Below, in pieces: positions 11,076-21,590 of a stretch of DNA of 64,000 nt (position 1 is its first letter; each line of letters begins with the position of its first letter). The stretch is from Candidula unifasciata (Eukaryota > Mollusca > Gastropoda > Stylommatophora > Geomitridae). The stretch lies in contig CAJHNH020008541.1 of the NCBI GenBank assembly GCA_905116865.2, forward strand, positions 120,001 through 184,000. Reading direction: 5' to 3'. A program made the position numbers and the translations under genes. Below the pieces are notes generated by a model. It saw only the letters and a list, made by a program, of their open reading frames with translations. It was not told the DNA's origin and did no database searches.

Positions 11076-11837
11076 CCACAAAGAATGGAGTTTAGTGCAA
11101 CCTAAAAACGCAGTAATGGGTCAGGACTTAGCTGATAATTGTCTACGTTCTATCCCACTCAAAGCATGAGATGCAAAAAAAAGTGAACTTATTTGCTGCG
11201 CAATGACACCAGTAAGATCTAAAAATAATTTTTTAAAAAGCCAGTAATAATGACAATAAACCAGCAAACAGTAATCTAGTTTCTCTTAAAGAGGTCCTAT
11301 TTGAGAACGTAATGTCATGCACGTCTTTGGGCTGTAAAGTAGTCATAGAAGAGGACACAGAATATTAAAATACAAATGCAAAAAGCAAGAGTTTTCATAG
11401 CAAGAGAACATTTGTGAAAGCCATCTAAATTAAAACTAATACTAAACTCATTCTAATAACTAATTCTAATACTAAACCACATTCAAATGTCAATTCAGCA
11501 CTGGTTTATAGAGCGGAAACAGGAAGAACAACTACAAGTTACTAATAAACAACAAACATTCATTAACGACTCTCCAAAATAGGCAACCGGTGAAAGGTAA
11601 CAATGTAATAGATACCATCCCACTGTGGAGTTCCTGGAAATGAATGAGCTGATAAAGTAGCTAAGGAAGGTGCAAATGAAGAACAAGCTGACGTGCCAGT
11701 TTCCTATCAATAAGAGAAAGATAAACAATCAAATTAATCAGAAAGCCACCAAAACAGGCACAGACGATTACCATTTTATGTACAGGCCAGAGAAAGTTAT
11801 TATTCTACGCCTGACTGGTTTATTTTCCATCATTTTT
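11076..11837. other. No gene recognised
   Basis: AT-rich sequence. Near 11450-11480 the phrase taatactaa(a)c repeats. ORFs at 11495-11728 (-) and 11670-11960 (+) have no recognisable domain. Confidence 0.35.
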
Positions 11838-11995
11838 GACACAGATGATCTTCCATACCATAATGTCACTCAGCCAAGCATCTTCTCTGTCTCTCTCTGC
11901 CTCCTTTACCCTCCAACTTTCAGTCACGACATATTCCAGTTTCTCCTTCTCATGACATAACCAAAGAATACAGATTGTTGTGTCTTTTCTTTGAT
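11838..11995 (-). mobile_element. LINE reverse transcriptase C-terminal fragment (GHVMRR family), copy 1
   Basis: On the minus strand the copy ends in the same ggaagatcatctgtgtc terminus as copies at 30294-30426 and 30899-31085. Those copies read FGHVMRYRKLE or DHVMRRRQLDYIVT, the conserved region after the reverse transcriptase of many LINEs. This copy is more decayed. Confidence 0.6.
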
Positions 11996-12167
11996 GTGAA
12001 CAGTTAGTTTTCTTCGTGAGTAGGTATCTTTTAAGACATCCCCATTACCTCTTCATCTATCCAAGGTATTGTCAGCATTTGTCTATAAAATCACATCTCG
12101 CCGCTTTGACGCAATTGTTCGCTATTTGACAGATCTCTCATCTAACGTGTAAAAACATGTAAAATAC

Positions 12168-12322
12168 CTGGTACAAAGCTTCTCTTTGGTAGAATGGTCA
12201 CTGTACCCTCGGCAGCTGTCTCCTGCTTATAGACGGGCAGAACTTTGACACCCCAGCTGTCACTAGCAAGTAGGTAGACTGACTCTGTTTTGTTGAGTTT
12301 GCTGATTGCTCGAACCACACGC
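12168..12322 (-). CDS. Metabotropic glutamate receptor, exon C (ligand-binding domain)
   Basis: A 155-bp exon bounded by acceptor ttgtttcag and donor ccag|gtattt. It starts with one base that completes an Arg codon begun in exon B. The translation runs RRVVRAISKLNKTESV, then LLASDSWGVKVLPV, then AAEGTVTILPKR. Class C receptors of the mGluR family have [G]SDSWGSK and EGA[VI]TI[LQ]PKR here, at the same spacing. The Asp of SDSW corresponds to the Asp that binds the amino group of glutamate (D318 in mGluR1). The SDSWG.K and TILPKR forms resemble mammalian group III (mGluR4/8) and group II more than group I. The exon leaves one base for the next exon (expected Gly-Phe), which was not found in the remaining 12 kb. 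The product would be a plasma-membrane G-protein-coupled receptor for glutamate or a related amino acid. Confidence 0.93.
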
Positions 12323-12464
12323 CTGAAACAAGAAATATATGATCACAGCGTGGTCCAATGTAAGCATAATACCTAACTCATTGCTGACTGCTCGGCTCAC
12401 ACGCCTGAAACAATGATGCATGTTCATGCAGTGCTCCAGTATTAACATAATACTTGATTCGTTA

Positions 12465-12990
12465 CTTCCCTGTGTGGGTTCCATGGGCCCATTGTAGGGT
12501 TAGGTTAGTTGCGTATCCTTTACAGGACGTTGCATAACCAACCTCAACAGCCCCTGGCTGTTGTGTAGTTATTCTAGGCAAAGTTACGTCCAGTAGTTTG
12601 CCATTGACTTCTGGACTGTTGGCTTTCTTGGTCGAACCCGGCATCCCGGCATTACGAAACGTTCGCAGTGACTTAGCCATAGAACCGACACATTGTAGGG
12701 AAAACAAGAAAAAAAAAAAAAAAAAAAAAACACCACTGCATCCACAAAAGGATGTCGCTGGACTCGACTAACTGGGGGCATCCTTCGAAATCGGAGTACA
12801 TCTGCCTGAGAGCCAAGGAACCGAAAAAAATAAGTCAGATGTGTGAAACGGGTGTGCAGGTAATACCCAGGTTCTGGAACATGACTAAAAGTTCGGAGGT
12901 GGATAGCACCCAAAACTTTCTGCCGGAGTTTACGGCCGGTGAATGTGGAAAAAAAAAAAAAGAAGTGCTTGCTGATAGCTCAGACCACAG
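12465..12990 (+). mobile_element. Family C interspersed repeat, copy 1, split by a SINE B
   Basis: The 5' end (cctgtgtgggttccatgg) is at 12469 and the rest resumes after the SINE B at 12691, running through cgactaactgggggc, tctgcctgagagcc and ctgccggagttt to a purine tail near 12990. The same element occurs at 29315, 30427, 34163, 44193 and 48882. An A-rich run of about 21 bases lies at 12710-12730. It sits in the intron between mGluR exons B and C. Confidence 0.8.
12500..12690 (-). mobile_element. SINE B, internally shortened, in family C
   Basis: On the minus strand it has the tRNA-like head (cattacgaa side on plus; box B in the form ccgggttcga) and the 3' part ending gcgtatcctttacagg on the plus strand. 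It is flanked by a perfect 10-bp target-site duplication, cattgtaggg, at 12490-12499 and 12691-12700. Compared with the 50735 and 51815 copies it lacks the ataccactgtc...gggatc section, about 40 bp. Confidence 0.88.
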
Positions 12991-13320
12991 CTTTGTCCAG
13001 CATTGACAAAATACTGGACTGGCTGACCCGCCGCTCAGGCTCGCTGGAAACATGATACTTTTTTTATTCTTGCTAATCAAACTAGACCTGAACTGTAGTG
13101 GCCTTTCTTACAAATCGCATTTTTATTACAGTCCATATTGTTTGCAATTGCTAAATATTTTAACCAAGTTATTTTTATTCATTCATTCATTACCCATCCA
13201 TCAAATTATTCAACGGTTTCTTTCTTTATCTATTCAGATATGGATTCATTCATTCATAAAATTATTCATTCATTCACTTATTTATTTATTAGTTCATTCA
13301 CACATTCAATGATTCCTCCA
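12991..13320. repeat. AT-rich stretch with (ATTC)n / ttcattcatt repeats
   Basis: Degenerate attcattcatt repeats occupy about 13175-13310. The overlapping plus ORFs are by-products. No gene is seen. Confidence 0.6.
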
Positions 13321-13324
13321 AGGA

Positions 13325-13775
13325 ACTCGTCGCCCAGCTTCTGAGTTGAGTGCATGACGTGACACCGTGAGCTGCTGATTACATTTGAAATTCTTTTCTA
13401 CTGTGGTTGTGTGAACTGTAGATTCAGAAAATGGCTCGATGCCTGTTGTCGCAATATCTGTGGTACCATTATGTGATTAAAACTGATCGCGTGTGCAACT
13501 GCTGATTTGTTGGTGACTTCTGCTACCATCCATGATGAACTGCATTTCTAATGTCGGACTGTTTGTGTTAGCACTTCGGATGGCTACCGTTTGCTTTTAA
13601 TGCGTGTGTATGCTAGTAGATATGCTGAGACAACAGTCTGTCAGTCTTTCCACAAGGGACTGTGATAAACATTCTGTGTGTTTTTAGTTGGCGCAGGAGC
13701 GGAGCAGCTATGGGATGACCCGTTTGCTATATAGCTTAAACTAAGATGACCAGACTACCAGAATGATTCCTCCAT
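13325..13775 (+). mobile_element. Family E interspersed repeat, copy 1
   Basis: Shares with 20860-21590 and 59895-60105 the ordered landmarks gagttgagtgcatg, gtgagctg, tgaactgtagattcag, aaaatggc, catgatgaactgcat, and further on ccacaagg and agcagctatgggatgaccc. No ORF is conserved. Class unknown. Confidence 0.7.
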
Positions 13776-14639
13776 TCATTCATGCATCCACTGTTAAAGG
13801 TTTAAAATAGTATTTAACCTTTCAAGTTTAGTGTACACTATCTTTCTTTATTCACTGGTGCAGTGTTGCATTCCTTCTTTTACCTCTAATTCTTTCATTG
13901 ACTGTACATTTTACTTGACGTTATTGTCTGTAACAATAACCGTTTTTGTTTTCAAGCGATGTACTTCAAAGTTGTCATTCACCTTGAGGATTCAGGGGGC
14001 CCAAAGTTAGTATTGTCGCTATGACATGTGCACGGTAGGGTTGTTTTTGGGCCCTTGACTATCAACTTACTTTACCTGACCGATTCAAATCTTGGCTATA
14101 AAGTCCGCCAATCACCCGTTCATTTTGGCCTTTTTATAAAGCTTATTTTGTGTCTCATTTATATTTTTTTTTTTGGACTGGTCTGCTGTCCGGTTTGTTA
14201 CGGGTGTGCCGCTATGTTGTTTGCTTTCTAGCTTGTCTTGCCTTTATGTGTTTTTCTTCCGAGAAAGAAAATGCATGAGGTATAGGTTGCAGCAGTGTCA
14301 GGGGGGGGGGGGGGGGGGGGGGGTGTCAGACCCAGTTTCAAAATATTTTTGTAATGTTAAAAGCGCTGGCGTGTTTAAATATATAACATGCGATATCAAT
14401 GGCATTGCTGAACACCCCCGTAGCAGTGTGCGGAGGTCGGGTGACTCAAGGTCGACCATCAGAAGTGAGCTAGTGTGTATATGGGCGGTCTCTTGGGAGA
14501 CTTTCGTTGAACTATCCCGTGTCTCCCATTTGTACTCTCTCAGCTAGCACTCACTAAGGTCCAAACACCATGATATAATTTAAAACTATCATTCCTAGAA
14601 CTCAAAAGGCATCTTGCTGCCGAGGACAAAAGTGTGTAC
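13776..14639. other. mGluR intron sequence with a poly-G run
   Basis: No exon was recognised. A run of about 23 G lies at 14301-14323, a likely source of sequencing error. ORFs at 14028-14231 and 14173-14547 have no recognisable content. Confidence 0.4.
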
Positions 14640-14775
14640 CTTAAGTTATCCTCGTTAACAAACATCATGATAGCTCTCGCGTTGTTCTCGTCAGACAACA
14701 TGCTTTCCAAGATGGTCGTCATTTTGGCATCGTCTGCACTTCTTGGAATACTCTCCGAGCGAGAAATGCATAATC
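14640..14775 (-). CDS. Metabotropic glutamate receptor, exon B (ligand-binding domain)
   Basis: A 136-bp exon between acceptor gtatcttcttcag and donor ttaag|gtacac. Its first two bases complete the Gly codon left open by exon A, and its last two bases (AG) are completed by exon C to Arg. The translation is GLCISRSESIPRSADDAK, then a segment ending NNARAIMMFVNEDNLR. mGluRs have G[LV]CIA.S..IPR followed by [SN][NS]ARAV[IV]IFAN[ED]D[ID][RK] in this position, so identity and frame are clear. This is part of lobe 2 of the Venus flytrap domain. The exon lies 22.2 kb downstream of exon A and 2.3 kb upstream of exon C. Confidence 0.92.
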
Positions 14776-14954
14776 CTGAAGAAGATACACAATAAAAAGT
14801 ATAATCGCAAAGAAGATACATTATAAAATGTATAATGTTGAAGTAGATGCATAATGAATTGTATAATCTTGAAGAAGATACATTATGAAATGCACAATCT
14901 TAAAGATGTTAAATGTAACTTGGAAATAATATATATATCTCGCTCTCTCTTCTG

Positions 14955-15290
14955 CCTTTCTATCCGCCAATGGAGCATAGGCCCTCAACCAAGTCACGCC
15001 AAGTCGCTCTATCCTTCGCTATTACATGGAGCTCTCCCCATGTCCCCCATCTTTCTAACTTCATTCTCCAGCTCTCTTCTCCATCTGTTTTTGGCCTTCC
15101 TTGATTCCTATGCCCCTGTGAGTTCTAGGGCAAAGATTTCCTTGCTACTTCCATTGTTTTCCCTACATCATAGAGAGTTATGACATTCCAGGGGCCAATT
15201 CTGGAGGTTTTCCTAGCTGAGAGAAGATATGTCGACGATCCGGACTCCTTTCGGCTTTCTCCACACCGTGTCATACTTCTACTTTTTTTT
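14955..15290 (-). mobile_element. Internally deleted RTE-type LINE (5' start joined to 3' end), copy 1
   Basis: Read on the minus strand, the left part has gtatgacacggtgtggagaa, then a peptide RIGPWNVITLYDVGKT-like segment that matches the start of RTE endonucleases (TWNVRTLY). It then jumps near 15130 to the 3' end of the reverse transcriptase ORF: GHRNQGRPK, then GELHVIAKDRATWRDLVEGL and CSIGG, ending in a (AGA)n-like tail. About the whole reverse transcriptase is missing. A second copy with a similar architecture is at 26150-26570. Confidence 0.75.
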
Positions 15291-15409
15291 TACATTAAAA
15301 CAAATACTCAGCATGAATTGAAACTTGGTACCTGAGGGCCGTGAAATCGGGAAATGCATTCACTAACCTCTTAGTGGCACATCTCGGAGTAGCTGAAGTA
15401 TATTAGCTT

Positions 15410-16820
15410 TCGAATGTAAATGTTATAGCCGAATGTAAGTGTTATAGCCGAATGTAAATGTTATAGCCGAATGTAAATGTTATAGCCTAATGTAAATGTT
15501 ATAGCCGAATGTAAATGTTATAGCCTAATGTAAGTGTTATAGCCGAATGTAAATGTTATAGCCGAATGTAAATGTTATAGCCGAATGTAAATGTTATAGC
15601 CGAATGTAAATGTTATAGCCGAATGTAAATGTTATAGCCGAATGTAAATGTTATAGCCTAATGTAAGTGTTATAGCCGAATGTAAATGTTATAGCCTAAT
15701 GTAAATGTTATAGCCGAATGTAAGTGTTATAGCCGAATGTAAGTGTTATAGCCGAATGTAAATGTTATAGCCGAATGTAAGTGTTATAGCCGAATGTAAG
15801 TGTTATAGCCGCATGTAAATGTTATAGCCGCATGTAAATGTTATAGCCGCATGTATATGTTATAGCCGCATGTAAATGTTATAGCCGAATGTAAATGTTA
15901 TAGCCGAATGTAAGTGTTATAGCCGAATGTAAATGTTATAGCCTAATGTAAATGTTATAGCCTAATGTAAGTGTTATAGCCGAATGTAAATGTTATAGCC
16001 GAATGTAAATGTTATAGCCGAATGTAAGTGTTATAGCCGAATGTAAATGTTATAGCCTAATGTAAATGTTATAGCCTAATGTAAATGTTATAGCCTAATG
16101 TAAATGTTATAGCCGAATGTAAATGTTATAGCCGAATGTAAATGTTATAGCCGAATGTAAATGTTATAGCCGAATGTAAGTGTTATAGCCGAATGTAAAT
16201 GTTATAGCCAAATGTAAATGTTATAGCCGAATGTAAATGTTATAGCCAAATGTAAATGTTATAGCCGAATGTAAATGTTATAGCCGAATGTAAGTGTTAT
16301 AGCCGAATGTAAATGTTATAGCCGAATGTAAATGTTATAGCCGAATGTAAGTGTTATAGCCGAATGTAAATGTTATAGCCGAATGTAAATGTTATAGCCT
16401 AATGTAAATGTTATAGCCGAATGTAAATGTTATAGCCGAATGTAAATGTTATAGCCGAATGTAAATGTTATAGCCGAATGTAAATGTTATAGCCGAATGT
16501 AAATGTTATAGCCGAATGTAAATGTTATAGCCGAATGTAAATGTTATAGCCGAATGTAAGTGTTATAGCCGAATGTAAATGTTATAGCCTAATGTAAATG
16601 TTATAGCCTAATGTAAATGTTATAGCCGAATGTAAATGTTATAGCCGAATGTAAGTGTTATAGCCTAATGTAAATGTTATAGCCGAATGTAAATGTTATA
16701 GCCGAATGTAAATGTTATAGCCTAATGTAAATGTTATAGCCTAATGTAAATGTTATAGCCAAATGTAAGTGTTATAGCCGAATGTAAATGTTATAGCCGA
16801 ATGTAAATGTTATAGCCGAA
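15410..16820 (+). repeat. 19-bp satellite array, about 74 copies
   Basis: Uninterrupted head-to-tail copies of ttatagccgaatgtaaatg over about 1.41 kb with no length variation that I can see. Almost all variation falls at two sites: a/g in gtaaatg versus gtaagtg, and the base after gcc (g, t or a; also gccgcatg). Four consecutive-type gccgcatg copies cluster at 15807-15870. No ORF persists. Confidence 0.97.
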
Positions 16821-17065
16821 TATTACAAATTAGTTATTAAGAAAAAAACCAACAAATATGTCAGAGACAAAATATACAAATTTGCAGGACATCAGGAGCC
16901 TCTCTTGGCAGTAGTGAAACGTTGCAAGATAGCTTGGTTTGGGCACGTGGTGAGACATGATTCGATTGCAAAGACTGCTTCAAGGACCAAACGGGGATGG
17001 GTAGTCGAAGAAGAGGAAGGCAAAGAAAGTGGTCAAGCCGTTTGCCTTGCGCTCTGAAGGTGGTA
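16821..17065 (+). mobile_element. LINE reverse transcriptase C-terminal fragment (WFGHVVRHDS family)
   Basis: The plus-strand peptide reads TNKYVRDKIYKFAGHQEPLL, then AVVKRCKIAWFGHVVRHDSI and AKTASRTK, followed by a stop region. This matches the segment after the reverse transcriptase in CR1/Jockey-like LINEs (…RRKLAWFGHV.RHDSL.KTILQG). It begins immediately after the 19-bp array. Confidence 0.75.
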
Positions 17066-17750
17066 GGTTTGTTTCACGTCTGTGTCGTTCAGTTCACATG
17101 TGTCATTTTTATGGCGATCTATAGGGATCGTCGTTGGAGCTACGGAGTTCGTTCATAATCTTGAGAGAGACCGTGCCATATAGGATAAAACCCGGTGCAA
17201 AGAAGTCGATCATCTCAAGTTTACTCTTTTACTTTTTGTTTAAAGATATAAAGACAAAGGTGGCGGGTTTTGTATGTTAGTGCTTCTATCAATACACCTC
17301 TACGACCCTAGCGGTTCAAGGGTTATTCTATGTTGAAGTATTAGGTGTTCACTTCAGCTCCTGTCATCATTGCCAACCAGAAGATCCTTCACAAAATGTC
17401 GCTCTCGTCACGCCACGCCTGAAAGTCTCTTCTTTTTTAGCAAATTATCCAGCTCTGTGTGCTTTTATAGTCAGTGTATCTTAATGTCTTGCATCAACCT
17501 TCGCAGAGACCTGTCTCTATCTAATTTTCAGGAAACTGTACCCTTCATCACTGTTATCTCCGGACCACCATAACGTTTATTATTCCCAAAATACATCAGC
17601 TTTCGGGAGAGGATACTGTGTATGAGCCAGTTCTTCTCGATGCTCATATCTTAAGAGATGTCGGTGTTGTTCGTCGTTTTGGCTCATGGTTGTTTATCAA
17701 TTGTTCAGTAAAGGTTATGTTTTCCCCTCTCAACATTTGTTTGCTTAAAG
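17066..17750. other. No gene recognised
   Basis: Intron sequence of the mGluR gene on the opposite strand. The ORF at 17370-17573 shows no known domain. Confidence 0.35.
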
Positions 17751-17751
17751 T

Positions 17752-17955
17752 AAGTAAAGGATCCTTTTTCACGTCTTCAAGCGTGCTAGGCATATAGGGC
17801 TAGATCTATACTGAATACACCAATCGGATCTCGTTGGGTGATTATGTCATCATCACGTCGACCTAAGAGGAAACCTGGCACCCACTCAAGACTGTGTCAA
17901 CCTGGGAGCCCACCACCTTCCAATCCGCAGGCTTGCATCTAGCCACTGTACAACT
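17752..17955 (-). mobile_element. SINE F, copy 1
   Basis: Minus-strand head tacagtggctagatgcaagc is tRNA-like and is followed by a central part with gtcgacgtgatgatgaca. The end (ctagccctatatgcctagc, cttgaagacgtgaaaaagg on minus) is shared with 21140-21400, 35640-35770 and 63835-64000. Confidence 0.7.
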
Positions 17956-18153
17956 TTGGCTTCATTTAAGATTTATTTTGCTGAATCTATATTTCTATAG
18001 ACCACGATTGGTACTGTTTAGGTAATGTTCTCCCAAAGCAAATCCCCAGAACATTTCTTAGTAATAATTGTAGGTCGGATCGATCTAGGAGGCCATTTAA
18101 ACATTTTTTTTCTCTCTGGGGATCTCAACCTATGTTAAGTGGATTGGCAGCCA

Positions 18154-18156
<3 letters not shown>

Positions 18157-18238
<82 letters not shown>
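18157..18238 (+). repeat. (AG)n microsatellite
   Basis: About 41 uninterrupted AG units. The 337-aa ORF starting at 18139 is a by-product of this and the next array. Confidence 0.98.
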
Positions 18239-18240
<2 letters not shown>

Positions 18241-18354
18241 GTAGCTGACACACTAATGACGACACAAATTATTCTATTGGTAATTCACAGACAGCCACAC
18301 AAAGTACTCTTTTGTAAATCCACACCCATCCACACAATTCACTATACAGGTTAC

Positions 18355-19485
18355 ACACGGAACATTGCACACGCTGCTCATTGCCAACCCACACACACAA
18401 CTACACAGTCTGCTCATTGCCAACACACACACACAACTACACAGTCTGCTCATTGCCAAACACACACACAACTACACAGTCTGCTCATTGCCAACCCATA
18501 CACACAACTACACAGTCTGCTCATTGTCAACTCACACACAGTCTGCTCATTGCCAAGCCCCACACACAACTACACAGTCTGCTCACTGTCAACTCAGACA
18601 CAGTCTGCTCATGTCTGCTCATTGCCAACCCATACGCAACTACACAGTCTGCTCATTGCCAACCCTTACACAACTACACAGTCTGCTCATTGCCAACCCT
18701 TACACAACTACACAGTCTGCTCATTGCTGCCAGCCCATACACAACTACACAGCCTGCTCATTGTCAACTCACACACAGTCTGCTCATTGTCAACTCACAC
18801 ACAGTCTGCTCATTGTCAACTCACACACAGTCTGCTCATTGCTGCCAACCCATACACAACTACACAGTCTGCTCATTGCCAACCCACACACACAACTACA
18901 CAGTCTCCTCATTGCCAACTCACACACAGTCTGTTCATTGCAAACCCATACACAAAACTACACAGTTTGCTCATTGCCAACCCACACACACAACTACACA
19001 GTTTGCTCATTGCCAACCCATACACAACTACACAGTTTGCTCATTGCCAACCCATACACAACTACACAGTCTGCTCATTGCCAACCCATACACAACTACA
19101 CAGTCTGCTCATTGCCAACCCATACACAACTACACAGTCTGCTCATTGTTAACCCACACACAGTCTGCTCATTGCCAACCCATTTACAACTACACAGTCT
19201 GCTCATTGTCAACCCCCAACACAACTACACAGTCTGCTCATTGCCTAGCTCTACACACAACTACACGGTCTGCTCATTGTCCACCCACACACACAACTAC
19301 ACAGTCTGCTCATTGCCTAGCCCCACACATAACTACACGGTCTGCTCATTGTCAACCCACACACAACTACACAGTCTGCTCATTGCCTAGCCCCACACAC
19401 AACTACACAGTCTGCTCATTGCCTAGCCCCACACACAACTACACAGTCTGCTCATTGCCTAGCCCCACACACAGACTACTGTGTA
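18355..19485 (+). repeat. ~34-bp minisatellite (acacagtctgctcattgcca core)
   Basis: About 33 copies with linker length varying between roughly 20 and 37 bp; the core ctacacagtctgctcattg is nearly constant and the linker varies (ccaacccatacacaa, tcaactcacac, cctagccccacac). Stops are rare in all three plus frames, which creates three overlapping spurious ORFs of 337-369 residues. Confidence 0.95.
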
Positions 19486-19845
19486 GTTAACACACAGACA
19501 TCGAGACAACTTACCGATTATCAAGCTCAACACCCAGCCACACATACCGCTCCGTAGTTAACTATAGATTAAACTGTATGATAGTCTTTGCGTTAACTAT
19601 ACAATCTACCCGTCTGCAAAACATTGCAATGCCGACATACATAGACTGTCCTGTACTTAATTCACAGCAATAACACAGCTTGTTCGTTCACATACCCACA
19701 CAGGACCACATTTATACAGTAAACTGTATGATTATGGGGGAACTGGTTACATAGTGAATTACATGACTGTGTTTGGGTATGGTAACTGGTGAATTGTGTT
19801 ACTATCACACCTAGACTGTCACACAGCAGTTCACACATAATCATA

Positions 19846-20369
19846 CAATTCACGGTATAACCAGCCCACAAATTACCATACAATTCACTGCATAACCAGC
19901 ACACATGTAATCATAGAATTCACTGTATAAACAGCACACATGTAATCATAGAATTCACTGTATAAACAGCACACATGTAATCATAGAATTCACTGTATAA
20001 CCAGCCCACTTATAATCATAGAATTCACTGTATAACCAGCCCACTTATAATCATAGAATTCACTGTATAACCAGCACACTTATAATCATAGAATTCACTG
20101 TATAACCAGCCAACTTATAATCATAGAATTCACTGTATAACCAGCCCACTTATAATCATAGAATTCACTGTATAACCAGCCCACTTATAATCATACAATT
20201 CACTGTACAACCAGCCCACTTATAATCATAGAATTCACTGCATAACCATTGCACACATGTAATCATAGAATTCACTTTATAACCATTGGACACATAATCA
20301 TACAATTCACTGCATAACCAGTCCACATGTAATCATACAATTCACTTTTAAACCATTTCACATATAATC
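19846..20369 (+). repeat. 35-bp minisatellite, left part
   Basis: About 14 copies of a unit containing aatcatagaattcactgtat and aaccagccca. The array is interrupted by a SINE A at 20370 and resumes at 20582-20660. Confidence 0.93.
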
Positions 20370-20580
20370 GGAGAGATGAGTGGTATCGAGGCATGGTGTT
20401 CGCCTCGAGTGCTAGAGGTTCCGGGTTCAATCCCCTGTAAGGAAAGGGATGTTTTTCAAGTAGAGTTGGCCTTTTAGTAATTCGAACTTGAGTTGGAAGA
20501 AAGAACGGAGCACTTGCGGGTTAGTATCCGCGTGCCATGATGTTGATCCGTTGTTCAAACCTCAAAGCTCTAGCCTCGAC
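20370..20580 (+). mobile_element. SINE A, short copy inserted in the 35-bp array
   Basis: tRNA-like head: tggtatcgaggcatggtgtt (box A region) and ggttccgggttcaatcccc (box B). It ends ccatgatgttgatccgttgt and tcaaacctc. The longer copies at 51107 and 51716 contain about 165 bp more in the middle. The array motif continues on both sides. Confidence 0.85.
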
Positions 20581-20581
20581 A

Positions 20582-20690
20582 CAATCATACAAATCACTGT
20601 GTAACCAGCCCACACATAATCATACAATTCATGTATACCCATCGCACACGTTAAAATACAGAGTACCCCCCCCCCCCCCCCCCCGCCGCC
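20582..20690 (+). repeat. 35-bp minisatellite, right remnant, then poly-C
   Basis: Three decayed units (aatcatacaaatcactgtgt and following) continue the array after the SINE. A C run of about 17 bases follows at 20667-20683. Confidence 0.8.
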
Positions 20691-20859
20691 ACAACCAACA
20701 AACACAAAACCACAAAATGTACTACAGAGCTAAAGCACATGTAACCATACAGTGGCTTCCGGACAGTATGATTTCTTGTTGTCAGTCGTGGCAGGGTTTT
20801 TCCTCTGACAGTAGCTATTTGTTGCATTTTCCTCTACATGTAAACTGAATGGGTTCATT

Positions 20860-21590
20860 TCCATAGCACCTCAACTGAGCTGAGTGCATGGAGCGACACT
20901 GTGAGCTGGAGATTTTATTCGGAGTGCTTTTTTGACTGTACCCAGCGTGGTTTGTGCTGTGAATTTCAGATTCTGAAAATGACGAGTAGCCTGTTACCAA
21001 AAAACTGGTGATGCCTAATGCCTTTAATTGCATGTGCAACTACTGACAAGTAGTAACTGCTGCTTCCAACAACAATGAACACTGCATTTCTAGTGTCAGA
21101 CCGTTGTATTGGCACATCTGACTGCTGCGTTAAGCATTTAAAGCACGTGTACGCGAGTCCGACTCGTAATTCTAACGTACCGCGATCGAAACCCACTGCT
21201 GGCTGCGTGGATTTTTATCGTGGTATGGCGTCGCAGTTTGACCCAGCCTAAAATGGGTACCAAGATGTATGTGCTGGTGATGTAAAGACGGTCGGCGTAA
21301 TGCTGACCACATTACCCACCTAGTGACGAATGGTCTGTAAAATATGGGTGCTCTGCCCATATGCCCGATGCGCTTAAAAGGCGTGAAAAGGGATCTTTAC
21401 TTTTTTTTTTCTTAACTTATGCTCCTGGATCAGCTAAAACTGCAGTCTGTATCAATTGTTAGTCTCCACAAGGACAAACATTGGACATTTTGTATGGTTT
21501 TCTTGGTCCAAACAGAGAGCAGCGATGGGGTAACCCGTTTACTATGAACTTAGGATTACTATTACCTGATTACCGGAATCGTACAGTAAA
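20860..21590 (+). mobile_element. Family E, copy 2, interrupted by a SINE F
   Basis: Landmarks as in 13325-13775. The element is interrupted at about 21140-21400 by a SINE F and resumes with ctgcagtctgtatcaattg and ccacaagg. Its end overlaps the outer end of the fold-back arm at 21537 (gggtaacccgtttac), which copy 1 also contains as gggatgacccgtttgc. Confidence 0.65.
21140..21400 (+). mobile_element. SINE F, copy 2, in family E
   Basis: tRNA-like start with tctaacgtaccgcgatcgaa and the box B-like gatcgaaaccc, then taaaatgggtaccaag, ggtcggcgtaatgctgacc and gcccatatgcccgatgc, ending ggcgtgaaaagggatct followed by a T run. Shares central and 3' phrases with 35462-35680. Confidence 0.7.

Noticed and set aside
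14173..14547. 124-aa ORF across the poly-G run
   Set aside because: The frame depends on the uncertain length of the G run and has no domain.
15410..16820. CRISPR-like look of the 19-bp array
   Set aside because: Units are contiguous without unique spacers, and the DNA is from an animal genome.
18355..20345. CRISPR-like repeat and spacer pattern
   Set aside because: The 'spacers' are degenerate versions of the same unit; ordinary minisatellite.
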